Positions 19,352-28,829 of a stretch of 64,000 nt of DNA are shown in pieces; the stretch's first letter is position 1; each line of letters starts with the position of its first letter. Below the pieces are notes generated by a model. It was not told where the DNA came from and searched no databases. It saw only the letters and a list, made by a program, of their open reading frames with translations. This DNA comes from UBA6168 sp041741095. Its GTDB lineage: Bacteria; Bacteroidota; Bacteroidia; Chitinophagales; Saprospiraceae. The position numbers and the translations under genes were made by a program. The DNA lies in the NCBI GenBank assembly GCA_041741095.1, contig JBGSKQ010000058.1, positions 1 through 64,000 on the forward strand, written 5' to 3'.

Positions 19352-21760
19352 TCAACGAAGTAAATTCACGATACCCTTGCGCTCCTGATGCACTGCTTTA
19401 TTGTTGTTGATATAGTCGTATTCAATGCTAAACACGTAGCTGCCAATATCCATTTTTTTATTGTTGAAAGTGCCGTCCCAGCCAAAATCCGCTTGTTTGC
19501 TTTCAAAGAGTAAATTGCCCCAACGGTCAAATACCAACTGGCGGTAATTGTTGATGTCGCAGCCAGGAAATGTCCTGAAGCTGTCGTTTAAGCCATCGCC
19601 ATTCGGTGTAAAGGCATTGGGTACATAAAGACATTCTTCGCAGGGGCGGAGTTCGATTTCATCCTCGAAAAGGCAGCCGTTGATTTCCAGATGAACGGAA
19701 TACAGGCCGGGTACCACTGCTTTGAGTTTTGATTCGGTCGTACCATTTTGCCATAAATAACTTGCACCCGGATACGTGGCATCCAACCAAATCCCTTCGC
19801 CCTCGCATATAAAAGCGAACTCTTCCAAAATGGTGTCAGGCTGTGCTTGTACGGTGACGTAAACGGAGTCAATTTTTTGGCAACCTCCCAGCCCGGCCCT
19901 AACCCAATACAATCCAGTTTCGGACACTTCAAATTTGGCATCGGTGGAGGCATCTTGCCAAAGGTATTCGGCACCCGAAACGGATGCATCCAGGATGAGG
20001 CTTTGCCCTTCGCAAATGAAGGCATCGTCGCCGAGTTCAAGGTCAACTTTGATGAAATCCACTGAAATGGTATCGTAAAATTCGCAACCTTCTTTGGTCA
20101 CTTCTACCCAAAAAGTGCCAGGGAATTCGACGGGCAATGCAGGCGCCGTGCTGCCGTCTTTCCAATTGTAGCTGGCATCGTCAATGCCGGTTGTCAAAAG
20201 CAGGGATTCGCCTTGGCAAAGGACGGTGTCGTTGCCCAATTCCACTGGCACATCCACAATATATACCACGGTAATGGTGTCGGATCCTTTGCAGCCTTCC
20301 TTATCCACATCCACCCAAAAAGTTCCCTCTCTGTCCACCAAAAAATCAATGTTTGTAGAGCCGTCCTGCCAGAGGTAAGTGGCGGTATCTTCTTCGACTT
20401 TTAATAGCAGCGTTTGGCCGCCACAAAGAGAAGTGTCGGTACCGAGATTTATTTTTAAGGAATCGGGGCCAAGGCGCAGCACCCACAGATCATGGAGGCC
20501 ATTGTTGCCGTTGAGGTCTATATTGCTGGAGGCGGAAAGACCTGCCCCGACGTAGCCTCCATCGGCAGTTTGGATGATGGAGGCAAAACGATCTTCCAAA
20601 GTGCCGCCAAAATTTTTCTCCCAAATAATGTTGCCGTCGGCATCGAGCTTGAGCAACCAGGCATCCTTGCTGCCATAGTTGGCACTGACGTCGCCATTGG
20701 ATGAAACGACAAATCCGGAAACGAGCAGTTCCTGGCTGCTGGTCAATGCCATTGTGAAGGCACGGTCTTCTGATGTGCCGCCAAAATTCTTGGTCCAAAC
20801 AAGGTTGCCCGATGCGTCCATTTTCATCACCCAGTAATCGTAGCTTCCGTTGTTACCCGGCACATTGTTGCTGAAAGAATTGGACGTGCCGGCCACCACG
20901 ATGCCATTGTCTGCCGTAACGACTAATGAATAGGCCCTTTCTTCTCCGCCACCGCCAAAGTTTTTTTCCCACAGCAGTTGGCCCGCAGCGTCCACTCTGA
21001 CCAGCCAATAGTCATAAAAACCTTGATTGTTGCCCACATCGCCATCCGAAGAAAAGGTGGAACCAGCCATGATAAAGCCGCCGTCCGGTGTTTCCCTGGC
21101 ATCAAAGCCAAAATCTGCCAGGCTGCCGCCAAAACTTTGCTGCCATTGGATGTTGCCGTTGGCGTCCAACTTTATCAACCAGTAGTCAAAATCGCCGTGG
21201 TTCCCAAGGAGGTTCCCGTTATTTGATTCAGAGTAGCCTGCCAAAATGAAGCCTCCGTCCGAAGTGTTCCTTATTTTTTCAGCCCTTTCGTTCAAGGTGC
21301 CTCCATAAGTTTTCGACCACAAGAGGTTGCCTGCAGCATCCAATTTGATGACCCAAACGTCCTCCAAACCATGATTGCCGCTGACTTGGCCATCGTTGGA
21401 CACAACACCGCCAGTGACCACATAGCCACCATCATCTGCTTGAACCACCGACGAGGCGATGTCGAAATTGAAGCCACCAAAAGATTTTTCCCATTCCATT
21501 TCGCCGTCCTTGTCCAGTTTTAGTACCCAATAGTCGGCACTGCCAAAGTTGTTGGACACGTTGCCATCCAAGGATTGGGTAAAACCGGCCACGATGTACC
21601 CTCCATCCTGCGTCTGCTGGATGTCATTGGCGTTCTCCTTATTGGTGCCGCCGTAGTGTTTCGACCATTCAATGGTGATACATTCTTTTTGTTGGGAAAA
21701 AAGAAAATTGGGCGAGAATACTGTAAAAAGAAGTATAGCAATTCGGATGGTAGTCAGCAT
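19352..21760 (-). CDS. T9SS-secreted seven-bladed beta-propeller / Ig-repeat protein with CHU_C terminus
   Basis: An 802-residue secreted protein. The signal peptide is MLTTIRIAILLFTVFSPNFL. Seven repeats of about 58 residues follow, each opening WxKxFGG and containing DGGYxxAG...DYWxxKLDxxGN, which should form a seven-bladed propeller. Four Ig-like repeats come next (LGNDTVLCQGESLLLTTG; YLWQDGST...VDVDKEGC). The protein ends in a CHU_C sorting domain from YVPNAFTPNGDGLNDSF to WDGTFNNKKM. A surface adhesion or scaffold role is likely; no catalytic site is visible. The ATG at 21760 is chosen because it starts the signal peptide. The longer frame to 22021 has no signal before it. Confidence 0.85.
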   Translation of the reverse strand: MLTTIRIAILLFTVFSPNFLFSQQKECITIEWSKHYGGTNKENANDIQQTQDGGYIVAGFTQSLDGNVSNNFGSADYWVLKLDKDGEMEWEKSFGGFNFDIASSVVQADDGGYVVTGGVVSNDGQVSGNHGLEDVWVIKLDAAGNLLWSKTYGGTLNERAEKIRNTSDGGFILAGYSESNNGNLLGNHGDFDYWLIKLDANGNIQWQQSFGGSLADFGFDARETPDGGFIMAGSTFSSDGDVGNNQGFYDYWLVRVDAAGQLLWEKNFGGGGEERAYSLVVTADNGIVVAGTSNSFSNNVPGNNGSYDYWVMKMDASGNLVWTKNFGGTSEDRAFTMALTSSQELLVSGFVVSSNGDVSANYGSKDAWLLKLDADGNIIWEKNFGGTLEDRFASIIQTADGGYVGAGLSASSNIDLNGNNGLHDLWVLRLGPDSLKINLGTDTSLCGGQTLLLKVEEDTATYLWQDGSTNIDFLVDREGTFWVDVDKEGCKGSDTITVVYIVDVPVELGNDTVLCQGESLLLTTGIDDASYNWKDGSTAPALPVEFPGTFWVEVTKEGCEFYDTISVDFIKVDLELGDDAFICEGQSLILDASVSGAEYLWQDASTDAKFEVSETGLYWVRAGLGGCQKIDSVYVTVQAQPDTILEEFAFICEGEGIWLDATYPGASYLWQNGTTESKLKAVVPGLYSVHLEINGCLFEDEIELRPCEECLYVPNAFTPNGDGLNDSFRTFPGCDINNYRQLVFDRWGNLLFESKQADFGWDGTFNNKKMDIGSYVFSIEYDYINNNKAVHQERKGIVNLLR

Positions 21761-22172
21761 AATTAAATTTCCTTGGTCAGAATGCCGGAATAAATGGCCT
21801 GGCAAAAGTACAATTCCATTTTTTGGCAACTTTAAATTTGTGTTGGATATGCAGGGCAACTGGCAAAGCTTAGGCATGAGTTGATTTAAAATGAATGGTA
21901 GTTTTCTCATTTTCATAATGTCTGGGTAAAATAGAATGGTTTTATTTAAAAGCGCTGTATCCTTTTCTACACTTGGTATTATGGGTTTTGAAAACCAGCA
22001 GCTTATCCAATAAAATGGCACTGCTGCAAGCGGACATAGTCATTGCCCTTGTACTTTGAAACAATTTGAAAAATAGCAACACTCCTGGTAAAGCCTAAAT
22101 CGTTCATTAGTTGTGAAAATATTGTTGAAAGTACATGGGCGTGACTTACACCCGTAATAACCAGGCGCTTAG

Positions 22173-22799
22173 ATGTTCTCGAATTTGCAAATAAGTCGTA
22201 CCCTTGTAAAAAATGAAGGGCTAATGAATAGCTTTCGACGGACTGTTTCTGCGGCAGCGATGCAGGATGAATGGCTTGAAATACAAGCCGCCCAGGAAAA
22301 CCCTGCCAGGTTCCGCCCGCTCTACGACCGGTATTTTGAGCAAATTTTCCAATACATTTTCAATCGTACACAAGACGAGGAAACTTGCGCCGACTTGTGC
22401 TCGCAGGTATTCCTGAAAGCCATACAGCGACTGTCGGATTATACCTTCAGGGGGGTACCTTTTTCTGCCTGGCTATTCCGTATTGCCGCTAATGAGGTGG
22501 CCCAATTTTACCGCCATTCCAAAAAAATGAGGGTGGTCAGCGTGGAAGAATCCAGCCTAGGCGACATGCTGGATGAAATGGAAGAAGACGACCTCGAAGC
22601 TTATCGGGAACTGCTCGTGCCAGCGCTCGACGAACTTAAGGAAAGCGACTTGGAAATAATTGAACTACGTTTTTTTGAACATAGGCCCTTTAAGGAAATT
22701 GCCGATTTGCTCAACATCACAGAGAGCAATGCCAAAGTTCGCACTTACAGGGTTTTGGAACGATTAAAAAAAATTATGTTGAAACAGTTGGAAGGATAA
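22173..22799 (+). CDS. RNA polymerase ECF sigma factor
   Basis: Up to 208 residues. Region 2 is RFRPLYDRYFEQIFQYIF...DLCSQVFLKA...FSAWLFRIAANEVAQFYR. Region 4 is ESDLEIIELRFFEHRPFKEI...NAKVRTYRVLERLKKI, a helix-turn-helix for the -35 element. It directs RNA polymerase to a specific regulon. The real start may be the ATG at 22224 or 22260 (MQDEWLEI), since the first ~29 residues do not look like the family. A membrane protein gene follows 79 bp downstream, the usual place for an anti-sigma factor. The 463-bp gap upstream (21761-22223) holds no other gene I can support. Confidence 0.85.
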   Translation: MFSNLQISRTLVKNEGLMNSFRRTVSAAAMQDEWLEIQAAQENPARFRPLYDRYFEQIFQYIFNRTQDEETCADLCSQVFLKAIQRLSDYTFRGVPFSAWLFRIAANEVAQFYRHSKKMRVVSVEESSLGDMLDEMEEDDLEAYRELLVPALDELKESDLEIIELRFFEHRPFKEIADLLNITESNAKVRTYRVLERLKKIMLKQLEG

Positions 22800-22819
22800 A
22801 TGCGACCCCTTTCCGGCCA

Positions 22820-22843
22820 GCGGATTTTTTTTACAAAATCCGC
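22820..22843 (+). other. Hairpin between sigma factor and membrane partner genes
   Basis: A 9-bp perfect stem, GCGGATTTT (22820-22828) pairing with AAAATCCGC (22835-22843), lies in the 79-bp gap and has no T-run after it. It may stabilise or process the bicistronic mRNA. I infer no more than that. Confidence 0.4.
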
Positions 22844-22878
22844 CGGGCGCCAAGCCGCCGCTTTCAAAAGTATTCAAT

Positions 22879-24633
22879 ATGGGAAAGAATTACAACATAA
22901 AAATTAACTCTAAGCGACTTTCTGGAAAAGAAGTCGCCCGGTACAAGGACTTTGATGCCTTGTTAAAAAAACTGGAAGCTCCACAGCCCAGGCAAATCTC
23001 CATTTACAGGCGATTGGCCTTGATCAGCGGTTCCATCGCCGCAGCCTTGGCCGGTATTTTTTTGATAGCCCACTTTTCACAAAAAGAAGATTATCAATTG
23101 CTTGCAGAACAACATTTTGCCAAACAGGAATTTATTAACCCGCCGTTGGACGAACTGAAAGCCGAGTTTGCATCCTTCAAAGTGGATGGGCAGAGCGGCG
23201 GCATCTATGAATATCCCAGCGGCTCAAAATTGATTGTGCCTGCCAGTGCATTTGTTGGGAAAGATGGCAAGCCGCTGTCTGGCCAGGTCACTATGCACTA
23301 TCGGGAAATGCATGATTTTGTTGACTTTTTCTTGTCTGGCATTCCCATGACCTACGACTCCGCAGGCATCAATTACAACCTGGAAAGTGCGGGCATGATC
23401 GAAATTTTTGCAGAGCAAAACGGGGAAAGGGTGGCAATGGCCCCTGGCAAAAGCATTGATGTGGAATTAGTTTCCAGGGTCAATGTTTCCCCTGAACTGG
23501 AAGTACCGCCCGGATACAATATCTATAAATTGGACGAAGCAAAAAGGACATGGGTCTATCAGGAAATTGACAGGATGCAGGTGTTGGATGAAGCGGCTTT
23601 AGAAGATTTGGACGAAAACAGCCCGCTGTACCCTGCGCAAAAAGAATTGGCGGAGAAAATGCAGTCCATCCAAATAACTGAAGCCAATGAATCAGCCAGC
23701 ATTGAAGCGTCCATTCCAAAAATGAAAGAACCTTCCAAACCCATGAGGGCCAATAATAACGAGTATGTTTTTGACCTCGATTTCAATGATTTGAAAAAGC
23801 CGGGCGCAACGGGCGAACTGGCAGAAACGCAGCGAGAGCTGGCCGATTTGTACAAGCAATACGAAAAAATGCTTTGGCAACTCAGCCCGGATGCCAACAT
23901 TACACCCGAACGCCTCCAAAAGGAATTCGGCGAAGTGAGCGGCCTCAGCATCAGGAAACTGAACAGCCGTGACTATGTTTTGACACTTGAAAAGGGCGAA
24001 GAGGAAATTTCAGTCACTGTCAACCCTGTTTTGAGCGGCAGTGATTATGAAAAGGCTATGCAAGATTTCAACCAGGACTTTGCAAACTGGCAACAAAAAA
24101 CGGGCGAACGGGAGGCGAGGCTGGCTGCAAAAAAACAGGCGCTCAAGCAAAAAATTGCAACGTTGAAAAAAGAAGCCCAGGAAGATTTTAGCAACAGGAT
24201 TGAAAAAATGCGTGCAAGCGGTATGGATTACGCTGCCACTGAAGAAATTATCAAGAAAAAAGTGGTCAACAGGTTCAGGGCTACAGGCTTTGGAATCTGG
24301 AATTGCGATAGGCCACTGCCGCCTGATGAAGTGATTTTGGCAGTTACATTTAAGGATGAAAACAACCGAGTTTTTGAAAATACCACAGGTTATTTGGTGG
24401 ACAAGAGCAGGAACACTGTTTACCGCTTCCTGGCGACCAAAGGAACACCATTGAGCTTCAACAAAAACTCTGAAAACCTGCTATGGTTGGTGACTGACGA
24501 TAACAAACTTGCCGTGTTCCGCCCTGAGCAGTTTAAATCTGTTGAAAAAGGCAAGGAAAGCACTTTTGTTTTGAATACAATTGACAAAAGGATAGAGGAC
24601 GAGTCGGACGTGCGTGAGGTGCTTTATTTGTAA
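22879..24633 (+). CDS. Single-pass membrane protein, candidate anti-sigma partner
   Basis: 584 residues: a ~45-residue basic cytoplasmic N-terminus, one membrane helix at about 46-66 (LALISGSIAAALAGIFLIAH) and a large periplasmic part. The first periplasmic domain has the pattern YPSGSKLIVPASAFVGKDGKPLSG...SGIPMTYDSAG...ESAGMIEIFA, common in uncharacterised Bacteroidota proteins. Residues ~310-350 and ~400-450 are predicted coiled coils. The topology and the position after an ECF sigma gene fit an anti-sigma factor, but the N-terminus lacks a recognisable zinc or FecR-type anti-sigma motif. The role is therefore an inference. Confidence 0.6.
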   Translation: MGKNYNIKINSKRLSGKEVARYKDFDALLKKLEAPQPRQISIYRRLALISGSIAAALAGIFLIAHFSQKEDYQLLAEQHFAKQEFINPPLDELKAEFASFKVDGQSGGIYEYPSGSKLIVPASAFVGKDGKPLSGQVTMHYREMHDFVDFFLSGIPMTYDSAGINYNLESAGMIEIFAEQNGERVAMAPGKSIDVELVSRVNVSPELEVPPGYNIYKLDEAKRTWVYQEIDRMQVLDEAALEDLDENSPLYPAQKELAEKMQSIQITEANESASIEASIPKMKEPSKPMRANNNEYVFDLDFNDLKKPGATGELAETQRELADLYKQYEKMLWQLSPDANITPERLQKEFGEVSGLSIRKLNSRDYVLTLEKGEEEISVTVNPVLSGSDYEKAMQDFNQDFANWQQKTGEREARLAAKKQALKQKIATLKKEAQEDFSNRIEKMRASGMDYAATEEIIKKKVVNRFRATGFGIWNCDRPLPPDEVILAVTFKDENNRVFENTTGYLVDKSRNTVYRFLATKGTPLSFNKNSENLLWLVTDDNKLAVFRPEQFKSVEKGKESTFVLNTIDKRIEDESDVREVLYL

Positions 24634-24724
24634 AAATATTACGCCAGACAAGGTATGATCTGGCCCTGAAATGTCTAACCTTCATTCTCTTCTTCATAAA
24701 TCCTGTACCGTTTGGTATGGGATT

Positions 24725-25615
24725 TTATTTTTTGAAATTGGCTGCAACCACCAATTCTTTCGAGCCGGGTGTATAGCTGTAAAACCCTTCCCCTGATTTG
24801 GCTCCAAGTTTACCCGCCGTTACCATGTTTACCAGCAAGGGACAAGGCCCATATTTAGGATTGCCGAAGCCATCGTGCAATACCCGGAGGATGTCTAGGC
24901 AAACGTCGAGGCCAATGAAATCTGCCAATTGAAGCGGCCCCATTGGATGGGCCATGCCGAGTTTCATCACCGTGTCAATTTCTTCCACGCCAGCCACGCC
25001 CTCGTACAATGAATAAATAGCTTCGTTGATCATGGGCATCAAAATGCGGTTGGCAATAAAACCGGGGTAATCGTTCACCTCGACAGGAACTTTTCCTAAT
25101 TGGCTGGAAAGGGCCATGATTTGCCCAGTTACTTCATCGCTGGTGGCGTATCCCCTGATTACTTCCACCAGTTTCATGACCGGAACGGGGTTCATGAAGT
25201 GCATCCCGATGACTTGTTGTGGCCGTTTGGTGACGGCAGCTATTTTTGTAATTGAAATAGAGGAGGTGTTAGTGGCAAGAATTGCCTTTGCAGGAGCTGC
25301 TTCGTCCATTTGACGGAAAATTTTCAGCTTCAAATCCACATTTTCAGTGGCAGCTTCCACCACCAAATCCGCATCTTTTGTACCGTCTGCAATTTCGTTG
25401 AAAGTGAAAATATTGGCCAAGGTGGACGCTTTTTCAGCCGAGGTGATAAGCTCCTTTTTTACCATTCTGTCCAAATTGTTGGCGATGGTATTGAGTGCTT
25501 TTTCAATGGCCTCCTGCGATACGTCCACCAGGTTTACCTGATAGTTTTTCAAAGCAAAAACATGGGCAATGCCGTTGCCCATCGTCCCTGCGCCGATAAC
25601 GGTTATATTTTTCAT
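24725..25615 (-). CDS. hbd: 3-hydroxybutyryl-CoA dehydrogenase
   Basis: A 296-residue NAD-dependent 3-hydroxyacyl-CoA dehydrogenase that interconverts acetoacetyl-CoA and 3-hydroxybutyryl-CoA. The N-terminal Rossmann motif is VIGAGTMGNGIAH. The catalytic His lies in VIGMHFMNPVPVMKLVEVI. The C-terminal domain pattern is NRILMPMINEAIYSLYEGVA...HPMGPLQLADFIGLD. Length is typical of the stand-alone enzyme used in fatty-acid or amino-acid breakdown or polyhydroxyalkanoate metabolism. It is 30 bp downstream of the pseudouridine synthase gene on the same strand, so both may share the promoter at 26335-26342. Confidence 0.9.
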   Translation of the reverse strand: MKNITVIGAGTMGNGIAHVFALKNYQVNLVDVSQEAIEKALNTIANNLDRMVKKELITSAEKASTLANIFTFNEIADGTKDADLVVEAATENVDLKLKIFRQMDEAAPAKAILATNTSSISITKIAAVTKRPQQVIGMHFMNPVPVMKLVEVIRGYATSDEVTGQIMALSSQLGKVPVEVNDYPGFIANRILMPMINEAIYSLYEGVAGVEEIDTVMKLGMAHPMGPLQLADFIGLDVCLDILRVLHDGFGNPKYGPCPLLVNMVTAGKLGAKSGEGFYSYTPGSKELVVAANFKK

Positions 25616-25645
25616 CTTGATATTGTTTGGTTAGGAAAATTTCAG

Positions 25646-26329
25646 TTAAAAACCTTTGAACAAGTTCCAGATCTGTTCGTCAGGGGCTTTGGCCGAAATG
25701 GTCACTTTTTCCTTGGTCACTGGGTGGACAAAGGACAGTCTTTTGCTGTGCAAATGGATGGAGCCATCCCTGCTGTTTTTTGGATAGCCATATTTCACAT
25801 CCCCACGGATGGGGCAACCAATTTTGGACAGTTGTCCACGTATCTGGTGAGGCCGTCCGGTAAGCAGGTTTACTTTTATAAGAAAATTTTCGCCGATTTC
25901 AGCAATCAACTCATAGTCCAATTCAGCCAGTTTTGCATTTTTTGCTCGACTGGATAGCGTGTCGAAAACCTTGATGATATTCCGGCTACTGTCCTTTACA
26001 ATATAATGTGTAAGGTGACCCTCAAACGGATCTGGCCGATGGTGGGTGACGGCCCAGTAGATTTTTTCAATGTCCCTCTCGGCGAACATTTTGTTCATGC
26101 GCTCCAGCGCCTTGCTGGTTCGGGCAAAAATGGTAACCCCGCTGGCCGGCCTGTCCAATCGGTGGATGATGCCCAGGTACACCTCGCCTGGTTTTCCGTA
26201 TTTCTCTTTGATATAGGCTTTCACTTCGTCGGCCAGGGTACGGTCGCCCGTTTCGTCGCCCTGAACCAGCATCCCTGGGGCTTTGTTAATGGCGATGAGA
26301 TGGTTATCTTCGTAAAGTACTTCTAACAT
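25646..26329 (-). CDS. RluA-family RNA pseudouridine synthase
   Basis: A 227-residue catalytic-domain-only member of the RluA family, without an S4 domain. The catalytic Asp lies in IIHRLDRPASGV, followed by SKALERMNKMFAERDIEK and the RPHQIRGQLS motif. It converts a uridine in rRNA or tRNA to pseudouridine; which RNA is unclear from sequence. A near-perfect TAnnTTTG box lies 6 bp before the ATG, leaving almost no leader. It is divergent from mqnD. Confidence 0.88.
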   Translation of the reverse strand: MLEVLYEDNHLIAINKAPGMLVQGDETGDRTLADEVKAYIKEKYGKPGEVYLGIIHRLDRPASGVTIFARTSKALERMNKMFAERDIEKIYWAVTHHRPDPFEGHLTHYIVKDSSRNIIKVFDTLSSRAKNAKLAELDYELIAEIGENFLIKVNLLTGRPHQIRGQLSKIGCPIRGDVKYGYPKNSRDGSIHLHSKRLSFVHPVTKEKVTISAKAPDEQIWNLFKGF

Positions 26330-26334
26330 GGGCG

Positions 26335-26342
26335 CAAATGTA
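26335..26342 (-). promoter_or_regulatory. Predicted -7 box of the pseudouridine synthase gene
   Basis: TACATTTG on the minus strand matches TAnnTTTG exactly. It sits immediately upstream of the ATG at 26329, so the mRNA would have little or no leader. No clear -33 TTTG is seen at the usual spacing. Confidence 0.45.
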
Positions 26343-26394
26343 GGAAACAGCCCAAGAATTGCCCGAAGTAAAATAACCTGACTATTTCACAATT

Positions 26395-27225
26395 ATGAAA
26401 TTGAAAATTGGATTTTCACCTTGCCCTAACGACACTTTTATTTTTGATGCCTTGGTAAATGGCAAAATTGACACGGAAGGATTAGAATTTGAGGTTGTGA
26501 TGGCCGATGTTGAAGCTTTGAACAAGCAGGCTTTTGCCGCTGATTTAGACATTACAAAATTGAGCTACCACGCTTATGCCTATTTGGTGAAAACTTATGT
26601 ACTGCTCGATGCAGGCAGTGCTTTGGGCAAAAACTGCGGCCCGCTCCTCATCGCCAAACAAGCCATGACGGAAGACGAAATAAACCAAGCCCGCATCGCC
26701 ATTCCCGGCAAGTTTACGACCGCCAATTTTCTATTCAGCCTTGCCTTTCCAGAAGCAATCAGAAAGCGGGAAATGGTCTTTTCGGAAATTGAGGGGGCAG
26801 TTCTGGCTGAGGAAGTGGAAGCGGGGTTGATCATCCATGAAAACCGGTTTACCTATCAACAAAAGGGTTTAAAAAAAATCATAGACCTGGGCGAATTTTG
26901 GGAGGAGAGCACGGGCTTGCCCATTCCCTTGGGCGGGATTGTGGTAAAAAGGAGTTTGCCACAAGAAGTCCAAAGGCTGGTAAATAAATTAGTAGGCAAT
27001 AGTGTGAGGTTTGCCCTGGAGCATCCAGAGGATTCAAAAAATTTTGTGAAGGCCCATTCGCAAGAAATGGAGGACAAAGTGATACATGAACATATTAATT
27101 TATACGTAAATGACTTTACCGTAAGTCTCGGTGGCTCAGGTAGAACCGCCGTCATCAGGCTTTTTGACGTGGCCAAAGCCAAAGGGATTATTCCATTTTA
27201 CGAAGAAGAAATATTTTTAAATTAA
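26395..27225 (+). CDS. mqnD: 1,4-dihydroxy-6-naphthoate synthase
   Basis: 276 residues. It catalyses a late step of the futalosine route to menaquinone, turning cyclic de-hypoxanthinyl futalosine into 1,4-dihydroxy-6-naphthoate. The family start KIGFSPCPNDTFIFDALV is clear, as are DITKLSYHAYAYL and the periplasmic-binding-protein-like fold with GSALGKNCGPLLIA. Its presence indicates menaquinone synthesis by the futalosine pathway, supplying the quinone used by the type II NADH dehydrogenase. It is followed by a strong terminator. Confidence 0.9.
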   Translation: MKLKIGFSPCPNDTFIFDALVNGKIDTEGLEFEVVMADVEALNKQAFAADLDITKLSYHAYAYLVKTYVLLDAGSALGKNCGPLLIAKQAMTEDEINQARIAIPGKFTTANFLFSLAFPEAIRKREMVFSEIEGAVLAEEVEAGLIIHENRFTYQQKGLKKIIDLGEFWEESTGLPIPLGGIVVKRSLPQEVQRLVNKLVGNSVRFALEHPEDSKNFVKAHSQEMEDKVIHEHINLYVNDFTVSLGGSGRTAVIRLFDVAKAKGIIPFYEEEIFLN

Positions 27226-27309
27226 AAATGTTTTTAATTCTTGGCACGGATATTGTCATTTTCTTCAATGTGTAAGTTTTGGTTAAAGAATTGTAAGATT
27301 CGTTTTTTC

Positions 27310-27338
27310 AGCCCGGGTGCGTCCCGGGCTTTTTTTTT
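27310..27338 (+). terminator. Terminator of mqnD
   Basis: An AGCCCGGG/CCCGGGCT stem (27310-27317 pairing with 27323-27330) has a 5-nt loop and is followed by a run of nine T. Apart from this and the ald promoter, the 27226-27628 gap holds nothing I can support. Confidence 0.88.
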
Positions 27339-27513
27339 GTTTAAAACTCAAAGAAGTTAGCTTTTGGCCATTTTCAATTGGTTTTTACTGATTGCCAAAT
27401 TACGACTGCCAATAGCCATTTGACAAAACCAACCGTGATTAGGATCATAAATAGCTTCCAACCGCAATTTCAAAAAATCTCCATTTTAGCACCTCCAACT
27501 CCACACCTCCAAC

Positions 27514-27521
27514 TATCTTTG
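27514..27521 (+). promoter_or_regulatory. Predicted -7 box of ald
   Basis: TATCTTTG matches TAnnTTTG. A T-rich stretch (TTTTA, 27484-27488) is about 25 bp upstream. The leader to the ald ATG would be about 100 nt. Confidence 0.4.
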
Positions 27522-27628
27522 CCGCCGCTATTTACAAACGGCCACAGACCACCGGTTTTATTTGTGCCTAAACAAAAAACCGGGGAGCCTAAAGCCTTCA
27601 CACTTAATCAAATCAAACCGAATCTGAT

Positions 27629-28741
27629 ATGGTCATTGCCGTACCTACCGAAATCAAAACGAACGAAAACCGGGTCGCCCTCACACCCGCCGGCGCACTC
27701 GAACTTACCAAAAGGGGCCACACGGTCTATATCCAAAAAGACGCTGGAGAAAACAGCGGATTTCCTGACAAAGATTATGTAAATGCTGGGGCGCAAATTT
27801 TGCCCACAGCCGCCGATTGTTTTGAAAAAGGCGACATGATCATGAAGGTCAAAGAACCTATTGAGCAGGAATATGAGCTTATCCGCAAGGATCAATTGGT
27901 ATTTACTTATTTCCACTTTGCCTCCTACGAGCCATTGACGAAAGCCATGATAAAAAGCAAGGCCATTTGTTTGGCTTATGAAACGGTGGAATTGCCGGAC
28001 AGGAGCCTGCCATTGTTGATACCAATGTCAGAGGTAGCTGGCCGCATGGCTGTACAGGAAGGAGCGAAATACTTGGAAAAACCCATGGGAGGAAGGGGTA
28101 TCCTCTTGGGCGGCGTGCCAGGTGTACATCCTGCCAACGTGCTCGTCATCGGCGGCGGCATCGTGGGTACGCAGGCTGCTAAAATGGCCGCAGGTTTGGG
28201 CGCAATGGTTACGATTATGGACGTAAACCTGAACCGCCTCCGCTATTTGTCGGACGTGATGCCGGCCAACGTTTGCACCATGTATTCCAACGAACTAAAC
28301 ATTAGGAATATGATCAAGGATCACGACCTGATCGTTGGGGCTGTGTTGATTCCAGGTGCCAAGGCCCCACATCTCATCACCCGTGATATGTTGAAGATTA
28401 TGCGGCCCGGAACCGTTTTGGTGGACGTTGCCGTTGACCAGGGCGGCTGTTTTGAAACAACCAAACCTACCACTCACGCCGACCCGATTTACACGATTGA
28501 TGGCGTGGTGCATTACAGTGTGGCCAATATGCCCGGTGCTGTGCCTTACACTTCTACCATTGCATTGGCCAATGCAACTTTGCCTTATGCCATCCAACTG
28601 GCGGCCAAAGGTTGGCAGAAAGCCTGCCGTGAAAACCAAGCCCTGAAACTGGGTTTGAACATCATCAAAGGCAGCGTGGTCTATCAGGGCGTGGCCGATG
28701 CCTTCGGGCTAAAGTATGTGGATGTGAATAAGTATTTGTAG
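27629..28741 (+). CDS. ald: Alanine dehydrogenase
   Basis: A 370-residue NAD-dependent L-alanine dehydrogenase (L-alanine + NAD to pyruvate + ammonia + NADH). The N-terminal family motif is AVPTEIKTNENRVALTP. The substrate-site segment EPIEQEYELIRKDQLVFTYFHFAS contains the conserved Lys/His environment. The nucleotide-binding motif VIGGGIVGTQAAKMAAGLGA and DVAVDQGGCFETT complete it. Length is standard. A hairpin terminator follows at 28755. Confidence 0.93.
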   Translation: MVIAVPTEIKTNENRVALTPAGALELTKRGHTVYIQKDAGENSGFPDKDYVNAGAQILPTAADCFEKGDMIMKVKEPIEQEYELIRKDQLVFTYFHFASYEPLTKAMIKSKAICLAYETVELPDRSLPLLIPMSEVAGRMAVQEGAKYLEKPMGGRGILLGGVPGVHPANVLVIGGGIVGTQAAKMAAGLGAMVTIMDVNLNRLRYLSDVMPANVCTMYSNELNIRNMIKDHDLIVGAVLIPGAKAPHLITRDMLKIMRPGTVLVDVAVDQGGCFETTKPTTHADPIYTIDGVVHYSVANMPGAVPYTSTIALANATLPYAIQLAAKGWQKACRENQALKLGLNIIKGSVVYQGVADAFGLKYVDVNKYL

Positions 28742-28754
28742 TAAGTATTTATAA

Positions 28755-28801
28755 TGGATGTTGGATGGTTTTTTAGCAAACATCCAACATCCACCATTTT
28801 T
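28755..28801 (+). terminator. Terminator downstream of ald
   Basis: A 13-bp perfect stem (28755-28767 pairing with 28781-28793), 13-nt loop, then a short T-run ending at 28801. Confidence 0.65.
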
Positions 28802-28829
28802 CAAAAAACCAAGGAACGAACACTGAACA

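Noticed and set aside
21761..22021. 87-residue N-terminal extension of the beta-propeller protein
   Set aside because: A proper signal peptide begins at the ATG at 21760. The extension is not signal-like.
27378..27782. 134-codon ORF upstream of and overlapping ald
   Set aside because: Low-complexity Pro/Lys/Thr-rich product, out of frame with ald, and it crosses the predicted ald promoter.
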